The notes under the pieces were generated by a model that worked only from the letters and a program-made list of their open reading frames with translations, did not search any database and was not told the DNA's origin. From the NCBI GenBank assembly GCA_963818925.1, contig CAWFTN010000001.1, forward strand, positions 3,224,001-3,288,000: a DNA stretch of 64,000 bases. The letters are read 5' to 3'. Below, piece by piece: positions 42,092-55,291 of the stretch (the first letter of the stretch is position 1; each line of letters opens with the position of its first letter). Source of the DNA: JAMXLG01 sp963818925. GTDB lineage: Bacteria; Vulcanimicrobiota; Vulcanimicrobiia; Vulcanimicrobiales; Vulcanimicrobiaceae. The translations under genes and the position numbers were made by a program.

Positions 42092-45000
42092 TTACGTTTC
42101 CGATGCGCCTCCTTCTTCGCCTTGCATTTGCTGGTAGCCGTGACCGTGGTGTGCGTCTGCCCAATCGCCGATCGGTTGGCCGAGTGGATTGCGTTCGCTC
42201 GCGGGGACCGGCTTGTCGATGCGGTCGCGGCGATGCGGCGGACGGCGTCCCGCGCGGATGTTACACGTCAACGTCTTCGATTCGTGAATCGAAACGTTGG
42301 GATCGAGCGCAATCGGGATGAGATTTCCGACGCTGTCTCCGCGCGCAAGTCCCACCATATCGCCGAAGTTGTACGGCACGCCGATTTGGTGGACGCGTTT
42401 GCGTTGGCCCTTCGAGCCGACGCGCAGCGGACTCATGCGTCCGCTCACGAGCGCGCGCGCTTCCATATCGGCCACGGCGGTTGAGATCGTCACCCAATCG
42501 CCGCTCTTGATGCCTTTTTCAACCGCGAGATCCGGATCGATCTCCGCAAATGCGGACGGTTGCAACTCGGCAAGCCACGGAACGTAGCGCGTCATGATAC
42601 CCGATTGCTCGGTGATGCGATACGTGGTGAGCACGTACGGATAGTCGTCGGATACGACGCCGTTGTAGGGGTTGTCCTCGCGGAGGTATTCACCCAGCGC
42701 CGGATTGCTCTGCTGTCCGTAGAGTTCGTTGTGGACGACGGACTGCAACGGTTCGTAATGCGCCGGCAGTGGACCGTCTTTCAATCCGCTCGCGACGAAG
42801 AGTTGCCCTCGCCCGTCGAGCATCATGATGAACGGATCGGCACCGGAGTGTGCGTCCATTCCTTTGCCGTCAGGATCGGCCGGTGTATTCGGCGCTTTCG
42901 TCGCAATGAAATCCGGAACGTCGATTCCGGTCCATTTGCCTTGACTCTCGTCCCACCAAACGTACTTCTTGCGTTCGCTCCACGGTTTTCCGTCGGGATC
43001 GGCGGACGCGCGATTATAGAGCGTGCGCCGGTTTGCGGGCCATGCCCAACCCCAATTCGGCGCCGTGTACGGACCGCTCGCGTCGCGATTGCGCGCTTTG
43101 TTCGTCTGTTTATCCGGGCACACGCCTGTGTAAATCCAGCCGCCGCATGCAGTGGATCCGTCGTCTTTGAGGTCGACGAAGCTCACAACTTGCTCGCCGT
43201 CGGCGACGCGGAAGCCGTTGATCTCTTGCAGCACTTTCAACACCGACGGCTCGCCTTTTGCACGTTCGTGCGGATCGTCGTTGTCGTAATCCCACGTCAT
43301 GTGCTGAATCGGGCGATCCTTGGAATCCGTCGAATCCGCGTACAACTCTTTGAGCCGTTTCGTGAACCAATGGAAATACCACGCGTCGCTCTTCGAATCG
43401 CCGGCAGGCTCGACGGCCTTGTCGTGCCATTGCAGCATGCGGCTCGTCTGCGTCATCGTGCCTTCTTTTTCGAGCACGGTCGCGGCCGGCAAGAAGAAGA
43501 CCTCGGTGCCGATCTTGCTCGGATCGGCGCCTTCGCGCCGCCAGAACGAGACGGTCTCGTTGTCGTAGCTGTCGATGTTGACGAACCACTCCAGCCGTTC
43601 CATTGCCGCGCGCACGAGCTCGGCATTTTGACCGGACGCACCGGGGTTTTGTCCGATCGCAAAGTAGCCTTTGACGGTACCGTCCTTCATCGCGAAAACG
43701 AGCGGCAGCATCGAGTGATCGCCGATCAACTGCGGCAGATAGTCGAAACAGTAATCGTTCTCGCTCGTCGCGTGCTCGCCGTAGAACGCTTTGAGTAGCG
43801 AGATCATGTACTTCGGCGTGTTCACCCACCAGCCGGTCGGCTTCGAGTTCGACTTCATCCACGCATCGAGCGTTTGTTCGTCGCGTAGCGCCGACGGCAT
43901 CGGCAAATATCCGGGCAGCAAATCGTAGAGCGTTGCAATGTCGGTGGCGCCTTGAATGTCGGCGTGACCGCGCAACGCCATGATGCCGCCGCCCGGGCGT
44001 CCGATATTGCCGAGGAGCAATTGCAGCACGGCCGCCGTGCGAATCATCTGCACGCCCGCCGTGTGTTGCGTCCAACCAACCGCGTATGCAAACGCCGTCG
44101 TTTTTTCGCGCCCGCTATTTGACGCGAGGAGATCGGCGATCTTGAGAAACTGCTCTTGCGACGTCCCGCACACGCGTTCGACCATCTCGGGGGTGTAGCG
44201 CGAATAATGGCGGCGCAACAGATTGAGCACACAGCGCGGATGCTGGAACGTCGGGTCTCGTTTGACGTGGCCCGCGTCGTCTTTTTCGTACGCCCAGCTG
44301 CTCGTGTCGTAGACACGCCCTTCGTTGTCGTATCCCGAGAAGATGCCGTCGAGATCTTCGGTATCTTTGAATGCTTCGCTGACGATATTCGACGCGTTGG
44401 TGTACGCGTACACGTACTCTTTGAAGTATCGTTCGTTCGTCAAGACATAGTTGATGATGCCGCCGAGGAACGCGATGTCGCTGCCGCTGCGGATCGGCGC
44501 GTAGACGTCGGCCGTCGCGGAGGTGCGCGTGAAGCGCGGATCGACGTGGATGATCGTCGCGCCGCGTTCCTTGGCTTTCATGACGAAGCGGTATCCAACC
44601 GGATGCGCCTCAGCGAAATTCGAACCTTCGATGAGAATGCAGTCGGCATTCACGAGATCCGGAAGCCAGACAGTGGCGCCGCCGCGTCCGAACGAGGTGC
44701 CCAAACTGGGCACCGTCGAGGAGTGTCATATTCGCGCCTGGTTTTCGATCGAAACAACGCCGAGCGAGTGCATCAACTTGCCCAGCATGTAGTTCTCTTC
44801 GATCCCGAACGTCGCCCCACCGAGCGATGCAAGGCCCAGTGTGTGATTGACGCGGCGCTTCTCGCCGGTATTGGGATTGATCCACTCGCGCGCGAACGTC
44901 TTCTCGCGCGTCTCTTTCGTGAGCTGCGCGATGCGCTCCAGCGCCCATTCGAGCGGCCGTTCTTCATAGCGATCGGAGTACGGCGCGCGGTATTTCACCG

Positions 45001-45310
45001 TCGTCCAACGCTGGTCGTTGACGGTCAAGCCGAACAACGCCGCGCCTTTCGGACAGAGATGCCCGCCGTTGATCGGGCTTTCCGGGTTGCCTTCGACGTC
45101 GAGCAGTTGTCCGTCGTCGCTGACATACGCAAGCGTGCTGCATCCTACCGCGCAGTAGCAGCAGAGACTCGTGACCGCTTTCGCGTTGGCAATGCGTCCC
45201 TTGAGTTGCTTCGTTCGCTGCGATGGAACGTTGGGCAAGCTGCCGACGCGTTCGCCGAGATTGAAATTTTCGGACGCCACGAATTGCGTAAGATCGATCG
45301 TCGTTTTCAC
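42092..45310 (-). CDS. fdhA: Selenocysteine-containing formate dehydrogenase catalytic subunit
   Basis: A 1072-residue molybdopterin enzyme that oxidises formate, read through an in-frame UGA at 44726-44728 as selenocysteine 195. The context is NQARI-Sec-HSSTVPSLGTSFGRG, the exact active-site setting of FdnG/FdoG. The N-terminus holds the [4Fe-4S] motif CCYCAVGC...LCPKGAALF; molybdopterin-binding blocks include IIHVDPRFTRTSATADVYAP and the C-terminal GSKGQRKRVHQIGVPYNFGD. A SECIS hairpin follows the UGA. The N-terminus lacks a twin-arginine signal, unlike FdnG, so the complex may face the cytoplasm. The GTG start has GAGGG upstream. Molybdenum or tungsten cannot be told apart. Confidence 0.95.
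44696..44714 (-). promoter_or_regulatory. Bacterial SECIS hairpin of fdhA
   Basis: Within the coding sequence, 11 bases after the UGA, GGTGCCC and GGGCACC form a perfect 7-base-pair stem around the loop AGTTT. Its position matches bacterial SECIS elements that bind SelB. Loop G and U residues, which SelB needs, are present. Confidence 0.85.
44726..44728 (-). other. In-frame UGA selenocysteine codon
   Basis: TGA on the minus strand, codon 195 of fdhA, at the position of the catalytic Cys/Sec of formate dehydrogenases. Homology continues on both sides in the same frame, so it is recoded and not a true stop. Confidence 0.93.
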
Positions 45311-45336
45311 TCGAAAGGCCCTCTTCTAGGAAGGGA

Positions 45337-45359
45337 CGGGGGCCCACGACGAGCCCCCG
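45337..45359 (-). terminator. GC hairpin between the transporter gene and fdhA
   Basis: CGGGGGC and GCCCCCG are separated by nine bases, just after the transporter stop on the minus strand. No T run follows, so termination efficiency is doubtful; it could attenuate or process transcripts entering fdhA. Confidence 0.4.
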
Positions 45360-45389
45360 ATGAGATTGAACCCGCTCCGATGAGTGGAA

Positions 45390-46733
45390 CTACGCAGTAA
45401 CGGGTTTTGGTTCTCCCGTCGGTTTCTTGATGAAGAACGGGATGATCGCCGCAATTAACAGCATGATCGCAACGGGGATAAGCGATCCCGCATACGATCC
45501 TGTCACATCTTTGAATTTCGCTGCGATGAACGGGCCGACGATACCGGCAACGCCCCACGCCGTGAGAATCATGCCGTAGTTTTGCCCCATGTAGCGCGTT
45601 CCGAAAAAGTCCGCGTTGAACGACGGCATAACGCCGAATCCACCGCCGTAGCAGAGCAGAACGATCGCGAAATAGATTCCGACTGCAACAAATCCGCCGG
45701 TGTGTGCCATCAAAAAGAAGATCACTGCTTGAATCAGATACATCACGGTGTACGTCATGGCGCGACCGAGGTGATCCGAGACCCAGCCCCAGAAGAAGCG
45801 CCCGAGACCGTTGAAGATCGCGAGCACGCCGTAGACTTGACCCGCTACCGCGGGCGTTGCGCCGGTTAACTCAGTGTAGATCGGCGCCGCGTTCGAAATG
45901 ATCAAGATACCGGCGGTGACGTTCAGGAAGAGCAGCAACCACAATCCGTAGAGTTGCGGCGTCTTCAATGCTTCAGCCGGCGAGTAACTCGACGCCGCGG
46001 AAACGGCCGCGACGTTTGTGGCGCCGCCGACGCTGTAGCCAGCCGGCGGATTGCGAAGCACCATCGCACAGAGTCCACCAAGGACGAGAAACACGATGCC
46101 GGAGACCGCAAAGAGCATCATCAACCCATGCAATGAGCCGGCGGGCATCGGGTACTGCGAAGGATCGAACGTCGTTCCGGCTTTGATCGCTGCTGCGCGC
46201 GCGGCGACAAATGCGCCGGCCGGTTTTGCAGCCTCCTTATAGACGTCGAGGCGCGTGATGATTTGATTGTAGACGAACGCGCCGAGTCCAAATCCCATGA
46301 CCACCATCCCGCTGCCAAAGCCGCGCCGGTCAGGAAACCACTTCGTCACCATTGCGACGGGCGTGACATACGCCATCCCGGTACCGAAGCCGCCGAGCAC
46401 GCCGTACGTTAGGTACAGCCACCATTTGCCGAGACTTTCCGTACCGAATCCGGCAAGTGCCACACCAATTCCCCACAAGACGGCGCCTATGACCGTCACG
46501 GTATGAGGGCCGACGCGATCCTGCCAGGCGCCGCCGAATACGGCTCCGACGCCGAGGAAGAAGATCGCCAGCTCAAAGGCGAGCGTCGCGTCTTGCGTCG
46601 ACCAATGAAACCCGGCGACGAAAGAGTTTGTAAATAGGCTCCACGAGTAGACCGTTCCCAAGCACAGCATCACAACGATGCCGGCACATGCAATCGCCCA
46701 GCGGTTCCCTGAGCTTGTGGGAGTAGAGTTCAT
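45390..46733 (-). CDS. OFA-family (oxalate/formate antiporter-like) MFS transporter
   Basis: A 447-residue, 12-helix major facilitator protein. The N-terminus CLGTVYSWSLFTNSFVAGF, the loop FLGVGAVFGGAWQDRVGP, GGFGTGMAYVTPVAMVTKWF then PDRRGFGSGMVVMGFGLGA, and NADFFGTRYMGQNYG are typical of the oxalate/formate antiporter family. Immediately upstream of fdhA on the same strand, it probably exchanges formate or another small carboxylate for the dehydrogenase. AAGGGAG precedes ATG 46733. Confidence 0.9.
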   Translation of the reverse strand: MNSTPTSSGNRWAIACAGIVVMLCLGTVYSWSLFTNSFVAGFHWSTQDATLAFELAIFFLGVGAVFGGAWQDRVGPHTVTVIGAVLWGIGVALAGFGTESLGKWWLYLTYGVLGGFGTGMAYVTPVAMVTKWFPDRRGFGSGMVVMGFGLGAFVYNQIITRLDVYKEAAKPAGAFVAARAAAIKAGTTFDPSQYPMPAGSLHGLMMLFAVSGIVFLVLGGLCAMVLRNPPAGYSVGGATNVAAVSAASSYSPAEALKTPQLYGLWLLLFLNVTAGILIISNAAPIYTELTGATPAVAGQVYGVLAIFNGLGRFFWGWVSDHLGRAMTYTVMYLIQAVIFFLMAHTGGFVAVGIYFAIVLLCYGGGFGVMPSFNADFFGTRYMGQNYGMILTAWGVAGIVGPFIAAKFKDVTGSYAGSLIPVAIMLLIAAIIPFFIKKPTGEPKPVTA

Positions 46734-46840
46734 GATTTCTCCCTTGTGTAAATGCAGCAGTGCTAAACGTTGAAGTCTTAACGGTTGCTATTTGCACTGC
46801 AGGTAAGCAACCCCCTGGATGTCGCTTGGTGAACGATTTG

Positions 46841-47014
46841 CTAGTTTGGCGTCTCGAATGTCGAGGCAACGAACGTGAGTGCAACGATTCCTATCAGCAG
46901 TTGTGCTCGAAAAGATGGTACCAAAAACGCGGCGGCGAGCGCGCAGGCCACGCCAATGGGCGCCACCACCGACCCGCCGGTGATAAAGTCATAGATTTCG
47001 TTAAGTACGCGCAT
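46841..47014 (-). CDS. Small membrane protein, 57 residues
   Basis: A short open frame starting at ATG 47014, inside the last codons of the COG4280-like gene. It begins MRVLNEIYDFITGG and has two hydrophobic segments, SVVAPIGVACALAAAFLV and LLIGIVALTFVAS, joined by PSFRAQ. It ends ETPN. The overlap with the upstream stop suggests translational coupling. It resembles small subunits that accompany larger membrane proteins. No family recognised. Confidence 0.6.
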   Translation of the reverse strand: MRVLNEIYDFITGGSVVAPIGVACALAAAFLVPSFRAQLLIGIVALTFVASTFETPN

Positions 47015-47723
47015 TAAACAGCTTCCGTTGACCGGCGACGAGCGTCAGGCTCAGGAGAGCGTAGCCGGCGATGAACGCGAAGAGTGTCGCGTCTTCCAGC
47101 GGCCAGGTGATGCCGGTACCTTCGCCGGTCCAGAACGTACCGAGCGAGAGCAGCATTACGCCGACGATCCCTTTCAGCAGATTTTCCGGAACGCGCGAGA
47201 ACGGCGCGCGCAAAGCAATTGTCGCAATGACCACCACGGCAAGCGCAACGATCGCCCCGCCCGTCGACCAGGCAACGAGCGCAGGCGTGGATGCGGCAAA
47301 CGTTACAACGATCACGGCCACCTCGAGTCCCTCGACGAAGACGCCTTGAAACGCGACGGCAAACCCATATCGTTCTTCACGCCGCGCGCTCAAGTGCTCG
47401 ACTTCACGACGATAGATCGCGTCCTCATCGTGCAGCGCTTTGCGCCCCGCATATCGCCAGACGGATTTTCGCAGCCATCCGATCCCGAAGAGAATCAAGA
47501 ACGGGCCGACGATCAGTTCGAGCCGTTGAAGATCGACGGCGTTCATAAGAATCGGAGTGCCGACTGCAACGAGCACAGCGAGTACGATCGTTGCGGCAAC
47601 CGTGCCCCCGATTGCGGAACGCCAGCCCTGCGTGACGGCGACGGCGAGAACGATGGTAGCGGCTTCAATGAATTCAACCGCCGATGCAAAGAACGTCGTG
47701 CCAGCGAGCACCCACGGGTTCAT
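47001..47723 (-). CDS. COG4280-like integral membrane protein
   Basis: A 240-residue, roughly seven-helix protein. It has two similar motifs, SAVEFIEAATIVLAVA near the N-terminus and GVFVEGLEVAVIVVTFA in the middle, an internal duplication with paired Glu residues as in cation permeases of the FTR1 or UPF0016 types. I match it to the COG4280 group of predicted membrane proteins, function unknown. It lies between a phosphoesterase gene and a 57-residue membrane protein that overlaps its 3' end. Confidence 0.7.
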   Translation of the reverse strand: MNPWVLAGTTFFASAVEFIEAATIVLAVAVTQGWRSAIGGTVAATIVLAVLVAVGTPILMNAVDLQRLELIVGPFLILFGIGWLRKSVWRYAGRKALHDEDAIYRREVEHLSARREERYGFAVAFQGVFVEGLEVAVIVVTFAASTPALVAWSTGGAIVALAVVVIATIALRAPFSRVPENLLKGIVGVMLLSLGTFWTGEGTGITWPLEDATLFAFIAGYALLSLTLVAGQRKLFNART

Positions 47724-47727
47724 GTGG

Positions 47728-49965
47728 CTAAGGCTTACCTGCGGCGTGCCGCAGAATATCGTTCAGTTCCGCGTCGTCGACATCATCGGCGCGCGCGAAA
47801 TCCATCCGGGAACTTTGGGCAGCGCCGTATGCCGTGCGCTCGTTCTTGGCGTTGACGTCGATACGCGCCGGGATCACGTTGAATGGAGCGACCGACGGCT
47901 GCAGCGCGAATGCATCGTAGAGCGGCGGCGCGACCGCGTCGTAGATCGACATCGGCGGCAAGCCGAGCAGCAGCTCGATCGTGCGAAGGACACCGGACGT
48001 GCTGTAGTGCGCGTGATGCACGCCTTGCGCCGCATACGGTGAAACGAGATAGAACGTCGTGCGTTGATCGTCGACGTGATCGGGACCGTTTTGCGAGTCG
48101 TCTTCGATCGCGAAAATCGCCGTGCTCGCCCAGTACTTCGAGTGCGAAACGGCATCGACGAGACGTCCGAATGCGTGATCGTTCTGCGCGACGAACGCTT
48201 GCGGCGTCAGCGTACCCGGCTTCGTTCCAGACGTATGATCGTTCGGAAGGCGGACGATTTCGAGCGACGGAAGATCGCCGCGCTGCACGTACCCGTCGAA
48301 TTCGCGCTTCCATTCGTCGATGCGCGTTTCGTCGGAGACTTGCAAGTCGAACCCCGCATACCGTTCGTCGATTTTGCCGGTCAGTCCGGGCATGCTTGTC
48401 GTCATGAAGCCGCCACCGATCACCGCATACGACACGAACTCGCCGTAATCGCGCAGTGAAACGCCGTGTTTATCGGCGTCGTCCCACAAGTAGCCGTTGT
48501 GCGGCGTGCTCGCGACCGCGCCGTCTTCGAAATCGTAGAGGTCGCGGCGGCCGCCGTAGTTCGTCGGCCAAAAGCGTTCGAGATAGTCGTTCGCAAAAGC
48601 CGCCGTCGACCAGTTGTGACCGCTTGCGCTCACTTGCGCATCGGTGTACGTATTGTCGAAGATACCAAAGCGCCGCGTCAGGGCGTGTTGATTCGGCGTA
48701 ACGTTGTCGCCGAACCAGACGAGCTTCGAATCGCCGTCGGCGCCCGGAACGTCGCCGAGCACTTGATCGTACGTGCGATTCTCTTTGATGATATAGATGA
48801 CGTGTTTGATCGGTCCGTCGGGACGTACGACGGTCTGCGGCGGTGTCGGTTCCGGTGACGGAATGTTCGCACCCACCATTGCCGTGCTTTGGGCGGTAAA
48901 TGTAGCGCGCGGAATCGTGCGCACCGAACCGTTTAGAATTGCGGCGACGTATCCGGGCCCATGATGCGCGGACGGATCGAATTCCGGATTCGCATGCGAA
49001 CGCTCGCCTTTGCCGTTGATGACGTAAACGTTCTTCGCATCGACCGCAACGCCGGTCGGATACCAGCCGGCGGGAACGCGCTCGACGACTTTTCCGTTGC
49101 GAATCGCGGCAACGGCATTCTCCGCGCCGAGTGAGACGTACAGCGTGCCGTCGGGCGCGATCGCGAGCGCGTTCGGCGATGCACCGAGGCCTTGCGGCAA
49201 TCCGACGCTCACGCGCTGTACTATGCGATCCGTCGTCGTGTCGATCACGTCGATCGCATCGTCGTCCGCGCAGGCGACGTAGAGACGCCGTTGATCTCTC
49301 GAGAGCGCCAGCGCCGCAGGGTGAAGACCGACCGCAATGGTCACCGGGGGTTCGATCGTCGCATGCAGTCGCAGCCGCGCCTTCGTGACCGTTGCGGCGC
49401 CTTTGTCGGCGACGTAGATTGCATCGCGCGTTATGACGACGGCAGCCGGATGCGCGCCGGTGCGCGCGGTGCGAAGCGGCAGACTCTGCGTGGCGCCGGT
49501 CAACCGGAATGCATCCACCTCGTTGCGGGTATCGCTGACGCTCGCCATCGTCGTTCCCGAGATGGCAACGGCGCTGACGTATGGAGCGGCGTTTTGCAAC
49601 ATTCTGACGGCGCCGTCGCTGATATCGATGGAAAGAATGGCGTTCGTCGATGCACCGGCTACAAGAACGGTTCGGTTGTCGAGCCAAACCGGCGAGCCGA
49701 ATCCATCTCTTAATGCGATCAGGCGTATCGTATGAAGATCCGGTACGGCGAGAACGCGCAACGCGGGAGGATTGAAACCGGCCTCGACGATGGCGAGTTT
49801 CGTGCCGTCGGGTGAAAGCGTAATGCCTTGCGGCATCGTTCCGGTCGTTGCGACCCGCGTGGTCGGCGCAGAAATAAGCCATCCCGTTGGAATGATCGTC
49901 GTTTGTATCGCGGTTGCCGCGAGCGTAACGAAAGCGATCGCACCGAGAATCAACAGACGACGCAT
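47728..49965 (-). CDS. Exported YncE-like beta-propeller/phosphoesterase fusion
   Basis: A 745-residue protein starting at ATG 49965 with GGAGAG upstream and a hydrophobic leader (RRLLILGAIAFVTLAATA). Residues about 40-370 form a YVTN/YncE-type propeller: IAVGLHPAALALSRDQRRLY, ASPNALAIAPDGTLYVSLG, GWYPTGVAVDAKNVYVI. Residues about 395-745 are a phosphoesterase: IKHVIYIIKENRTYDQVLGD, SASGHNWSTAAFANDYLER, LPNDHTSG and FAIEDDSQNGPDHVD. This family is related to phospholipase C and acid phosphatases. Its start overlaps the chrA stop by one base. Likely a periplasmic phosphatase. Confidence 0.9.
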   Translation of the reverse strand: MRRLLILGAIAFVTLAATAIQTTIIPTGWLISAPTTRVATTGTMPQGITLSPDGTKLAIVEAGFNPPALRVLAVPDLHTIRLIALRDGFGSPVWLDNRTVLVAGASTNAILSIDISDGAVRMLQNAAPYVSAVAISGTTMASVSDTRNEVDAFRLTGATQSLPLRTARTGAHPAAVVITRDAIYVADKGAATVTKARLRLHATIEPPVTIAVGLHPAALALSRDQRRLYVACADDDAIDVIDTTTDRIVQRVSVGLPQGLGASPNALAIAPDGTLYVSLGAENAVAAIRNGKVVERVPAGWYPTGVAVDAKNVYVINGKGERSHANPEFDPSAHHGPGYVAAILNGSVRTIPRATFTAQSTAMVGANIPSPEPTPPQTVVRPDGPIKHVIYIIKENRTYDQVLGDVPGADGDSKLVWFGDNVTPNQHALTRRFGIFDNTYTDAQVSASGHNWSTAAFANDYLERFWPTNYGGRRDLYDFEDGAVASTPHNGYLWDDADKHGVSLRDYGEFVSYAVIGGGFMTTSMPGLTGKIDERYAGFDLQVSDETRIDEWKREFDGYVQRGDLPSLEIVRLPNDHTSGTKPGTLTPQAFVAQNDHAFGRLVDAVSHSKYWASTAIFAIEDDSQNGPDHVDDQRTTFYLVSPYAAQGVHHAHYSTSGVLRTIELLLGLPPMSIYDAVAPPLYDAFALQPSVAPFNVIPARIDVNAKNERTAYGAAQSSRMDFARADDVDDAELNDILRHAAGKP

Positions 49966-51134
49966 TATCTCTCCAGTAAGAAGCCGGCGATCGCGCCGAG
50001 GATCACGACGATCCATGCCGGCACGCGCACGTAATGAATGATAACAAATGCAACGAGCGCGACGATACCATCCATCCACGTGCGTACCGCCGATGCGAAA
50101 ATGGGATTGACGAACGCCGCCGCAAGCAAGCCGATTACACCGGCGTTGGCGCCCGCAAGCGCCGCGCGAAAACGCTCGTTTCCCGCAAGCCGCCGATAAA
50201 ACGGCGCGATTCCGGTCAACAAAAAGAACGACGGCGCGAAGATTGCAATCGTGCCGAGTACCGCGCCCGGTAGGCCGAGCGATCCCCGAAATGCAGACGC
50301 GCCGACGTACGACGAAATGCTAAAGAGCGGACCGGGCATCGCTTGCGCCGCCGCATACCCGGCGAGAATCGAAGACGACCGCACGATACCGGTCGCGGCC
50401 ATTTGCGATTCGAGCAGCGGCAGCACGACGTGACCGCCGCCGAAGACGAGACTTCCAATACGAAATAGCGCCGCGGTAACGATGCCTGCATCCGAACCGC
50501 TCGCTGCCCATACGCCGAGAACGACGAATGCAAGTGCAAGCGCGACCCATGCCGCAATACCGGTGCGCGTGCCGACGTGGAGATCGAGTTTCGGCTGGCT
50601 CGTCTTCACGCGTCCGTAGAGTACGACCGCGCCGAAGATCGCGGCAGCTGCGATCGCGATGGGAGTGATAACCGGAATCGGTACGAGCCAGACGAGGGCC
50701 GCGATTGCGACGGCAAGCGCAACGCGCAGCAGATCGGGCGCTAGCGAGCTACGCATCGTCGCAATCGCGGACGCGACGACCGCCGTTGCGACCAAGAGCA
50801 AACCGTGAAGCCAGCCGGCATGCGGATTCGCACGGGGCAATGCAAGCGCGAAGGCCGTCATGAGCGCGGCCGACGGAAGTGTGAAGCCGATCCACGCCGC
50901 GACGGCGCCGGGTGCCCCTGCGCGAAGCCAGCCGATCAGCATACCGGTTTGCGAACTGCTTGGACCGGGAAGCAATTGCGAGACGGCGATGCACTCTGCG
51001 AGCGTCTCGTGGTCGAGCCATTTCCGGTGAGCGACGAACTCGCGCTCGAAGTAGCCAAGGTGCGCGACCGGGCCGCCGAACGACGTGCACCCGAGGCGTA
51101 AGAACGTCACGAAAACGTCGACGAGGCGTCGCAT
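49965..51134 (-). CDS. chrA: Chromate transporter ChrA, two-domain form
   Basis: A 389-residue long-chain CHR protein. The first domain begins FLRLGCTSFGGPVAHLGYF, the conserved CHR motif, followed by CIAVSQLLPGPSSSQTGMLIG. The second repeats it: RIGSLVFGGGHVVLPLLES and GYAAAQAMPGPLFSISSYVG. About ten to twelve helices. ChrA extrudes chromate; many homologues have untested roles with sulfate or other anions. It heads the minus-strand operon that includes the phosphoesterase. Confidence 0.92.
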   Translation of the reverse strand: MRRLVDVFVTFLRLGCTSFGGPVAHLGYFEREFVAHRKWLDHETLAECIAVSQLLPGPSSSQTGMLIGWLRAGAPGAVAAWIGFTLPSAALMTAFALALPRANPHAGWLHGLLLVATAVVASAIATMRSSLAPDLLRVALAVAIAALVWLVPIPVITPIAIAAAAIFGAVVLYGRVKTSQPKLDLHVGTRTGIAAWVALALAFVVLGVWAASGSDAGIVTAALFRIGSLVFGGGHVVLPLLESQMAATGIVRSSSILAGYAAAQAMPGPLFSISSYVGASAFRGSLGLPGAVLGTIAIFAPSFFLLTGIAPFYRRLAGNERFRAALAGANAGVIGLLAAAFVNPIFASAVRTWMDGIVALVAFVIIHYVRVPAWIVVILGAIAGFLLER

Positions 51135-51222
51135 GCGAGGCTAGAGGTGCGCCGCGGTCATAGCGGCAACCTTCGAGCGGTTTGCGCCGTTCTGGCGAGC
51201 GGCTGTGAATAAGGAGAGTTAC

Positions 51223-52170
51223 GTGGATCTTTCATCGATTACCGTGTTCGCAAACGGCGAGTTCCGCCGCTATGAGGATGCGAAAGTCGGCCTGCTCACG
51301 CATGGATTACAGTACGGCACGGGATGTTTCGAAGGGATCCGCGGCTATTGGGAGCCGGAAGATGAAGAGTTGTATCTCGTGCTGCTGCGCGATCATTACG
51401 AGCGGCTGAAGCTCTCCACGAAGATTCTGACGATGGAGTTGCCGTACACCATCGACGAACTCATCTCGATCACCGTCGATCTCGTGCAGCGCAATAACTT
51501 CCGTACCGATGTCTATCTGCGCCCGTGTATCTTCAAATCCGCCGAAGATATCGGCGTCCGTTTGCACGGCGTGCCGGATTACTTCGCGATCATTCCGGTC
51601 CCGTTCACGAGTTATCTCGACACGACGAAGGGGCTCAACGTCTGCGTGAGCTCATGGCGCCGTGCCGACGACGCGTCGGCACCGCCGCGGGCGAAGATCA
51701 CCGGACTCTACGTGAACTCCGCGCTTGCAAAGAGCGAAGCGATCGGCAACGGATACGATGAAGCGATTCTGCTCTCGCACGACGGCCACGTCTCCGAAGG
51801 CTCCGCCGAGAACGTCTTTCTCATTCGCAACGGTACGCTCTACACGCCGGACCCCTCGCAGAATGTCCTCGAAGGATGCACGCGCCGCGCGATCATGCAA
51901 ATCGCGCAAGAACAGTTCGATGTTCCGATCGTCGAGCGTTCGATCGACCGCGGCGAACTCTACACGGCCGACGAGGCGTTCTTCACCGGGACGGCGGCCG
52001 GGATCGCATACATCCGTTCCATCGACAAACGGATCGTCGGCGACGGCGCAATGGGGCCGATTTCGCAAAAACTTTCGGACTTCTATCAACGTGCCGTGCG
52101 CAACAAAGAAGCCGTCTATGCCACATGGTTGACATCCACATACAGGAACCGCCAAAAAGCAGCGGTATAG
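51223..52170 (+). CDS. ilvE: Branched-chain amino acid aminotransferase
   Basis: A 315-residue fold-type IV PLP enzyme that makes Val, Leu and Ile from their keto acids. VGLLTHGLQYGTGCFEGIRG, YLRPCIFKSAEDIGV, ITGLYVNSALAKSEAIGNGY (with the PLP Lys earlier and the family YxNS.LAK block), GSAENVFLIRNG and EGCTRRAIMQIA are characteristic. The GTG at 51223 has AAGGAG seven bases upstream, so I prefer it to GTG 51205. It ends seven bases before the first Asp-box gene. Confidence 0.92.
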   Translation: MDLSSITVFANGEFRRYEDAKVGLLTHGLQYGTGCFEGIRGYWEPEDEELYLVLLRDHYERLKLSTKILTMELPYTIDELISITVDLVQRNNFRTDVYLRPCIFKSAEDIGVRLHGVPDYFAIIPVPFTSYLDTTKGLNVCVSSWRRADDASAPPRAKITGLYVNSALAKSEAIGNGYDEAILLSHDGHVSEGSAENVFLIRNGTLYTPDPSQNVLEGCTRRAIMQIAQEQFDVPIVERSIDRGELYTADEAFFTGTAAGIAYIRSIDKRIVGDGAMGPISQKLSDFYQRAVRNKEAVYATWLTSTYRNRQKAAV

Positions 52171-52177
52171 CGCTTGG

Positions 52178-55270
<3,093 letters not shown>

Positions 55271-55291
55271 CCACCTTCGCGTGATAACGCC

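Noticed and set aside
44713..45310. Reading the formate dehydrogenase as two separate genes or as a pseudogene
   Set aside because: The stop is a UGA at the Sec position with homology continuing in the same frame and a SECIS-like hairpin.
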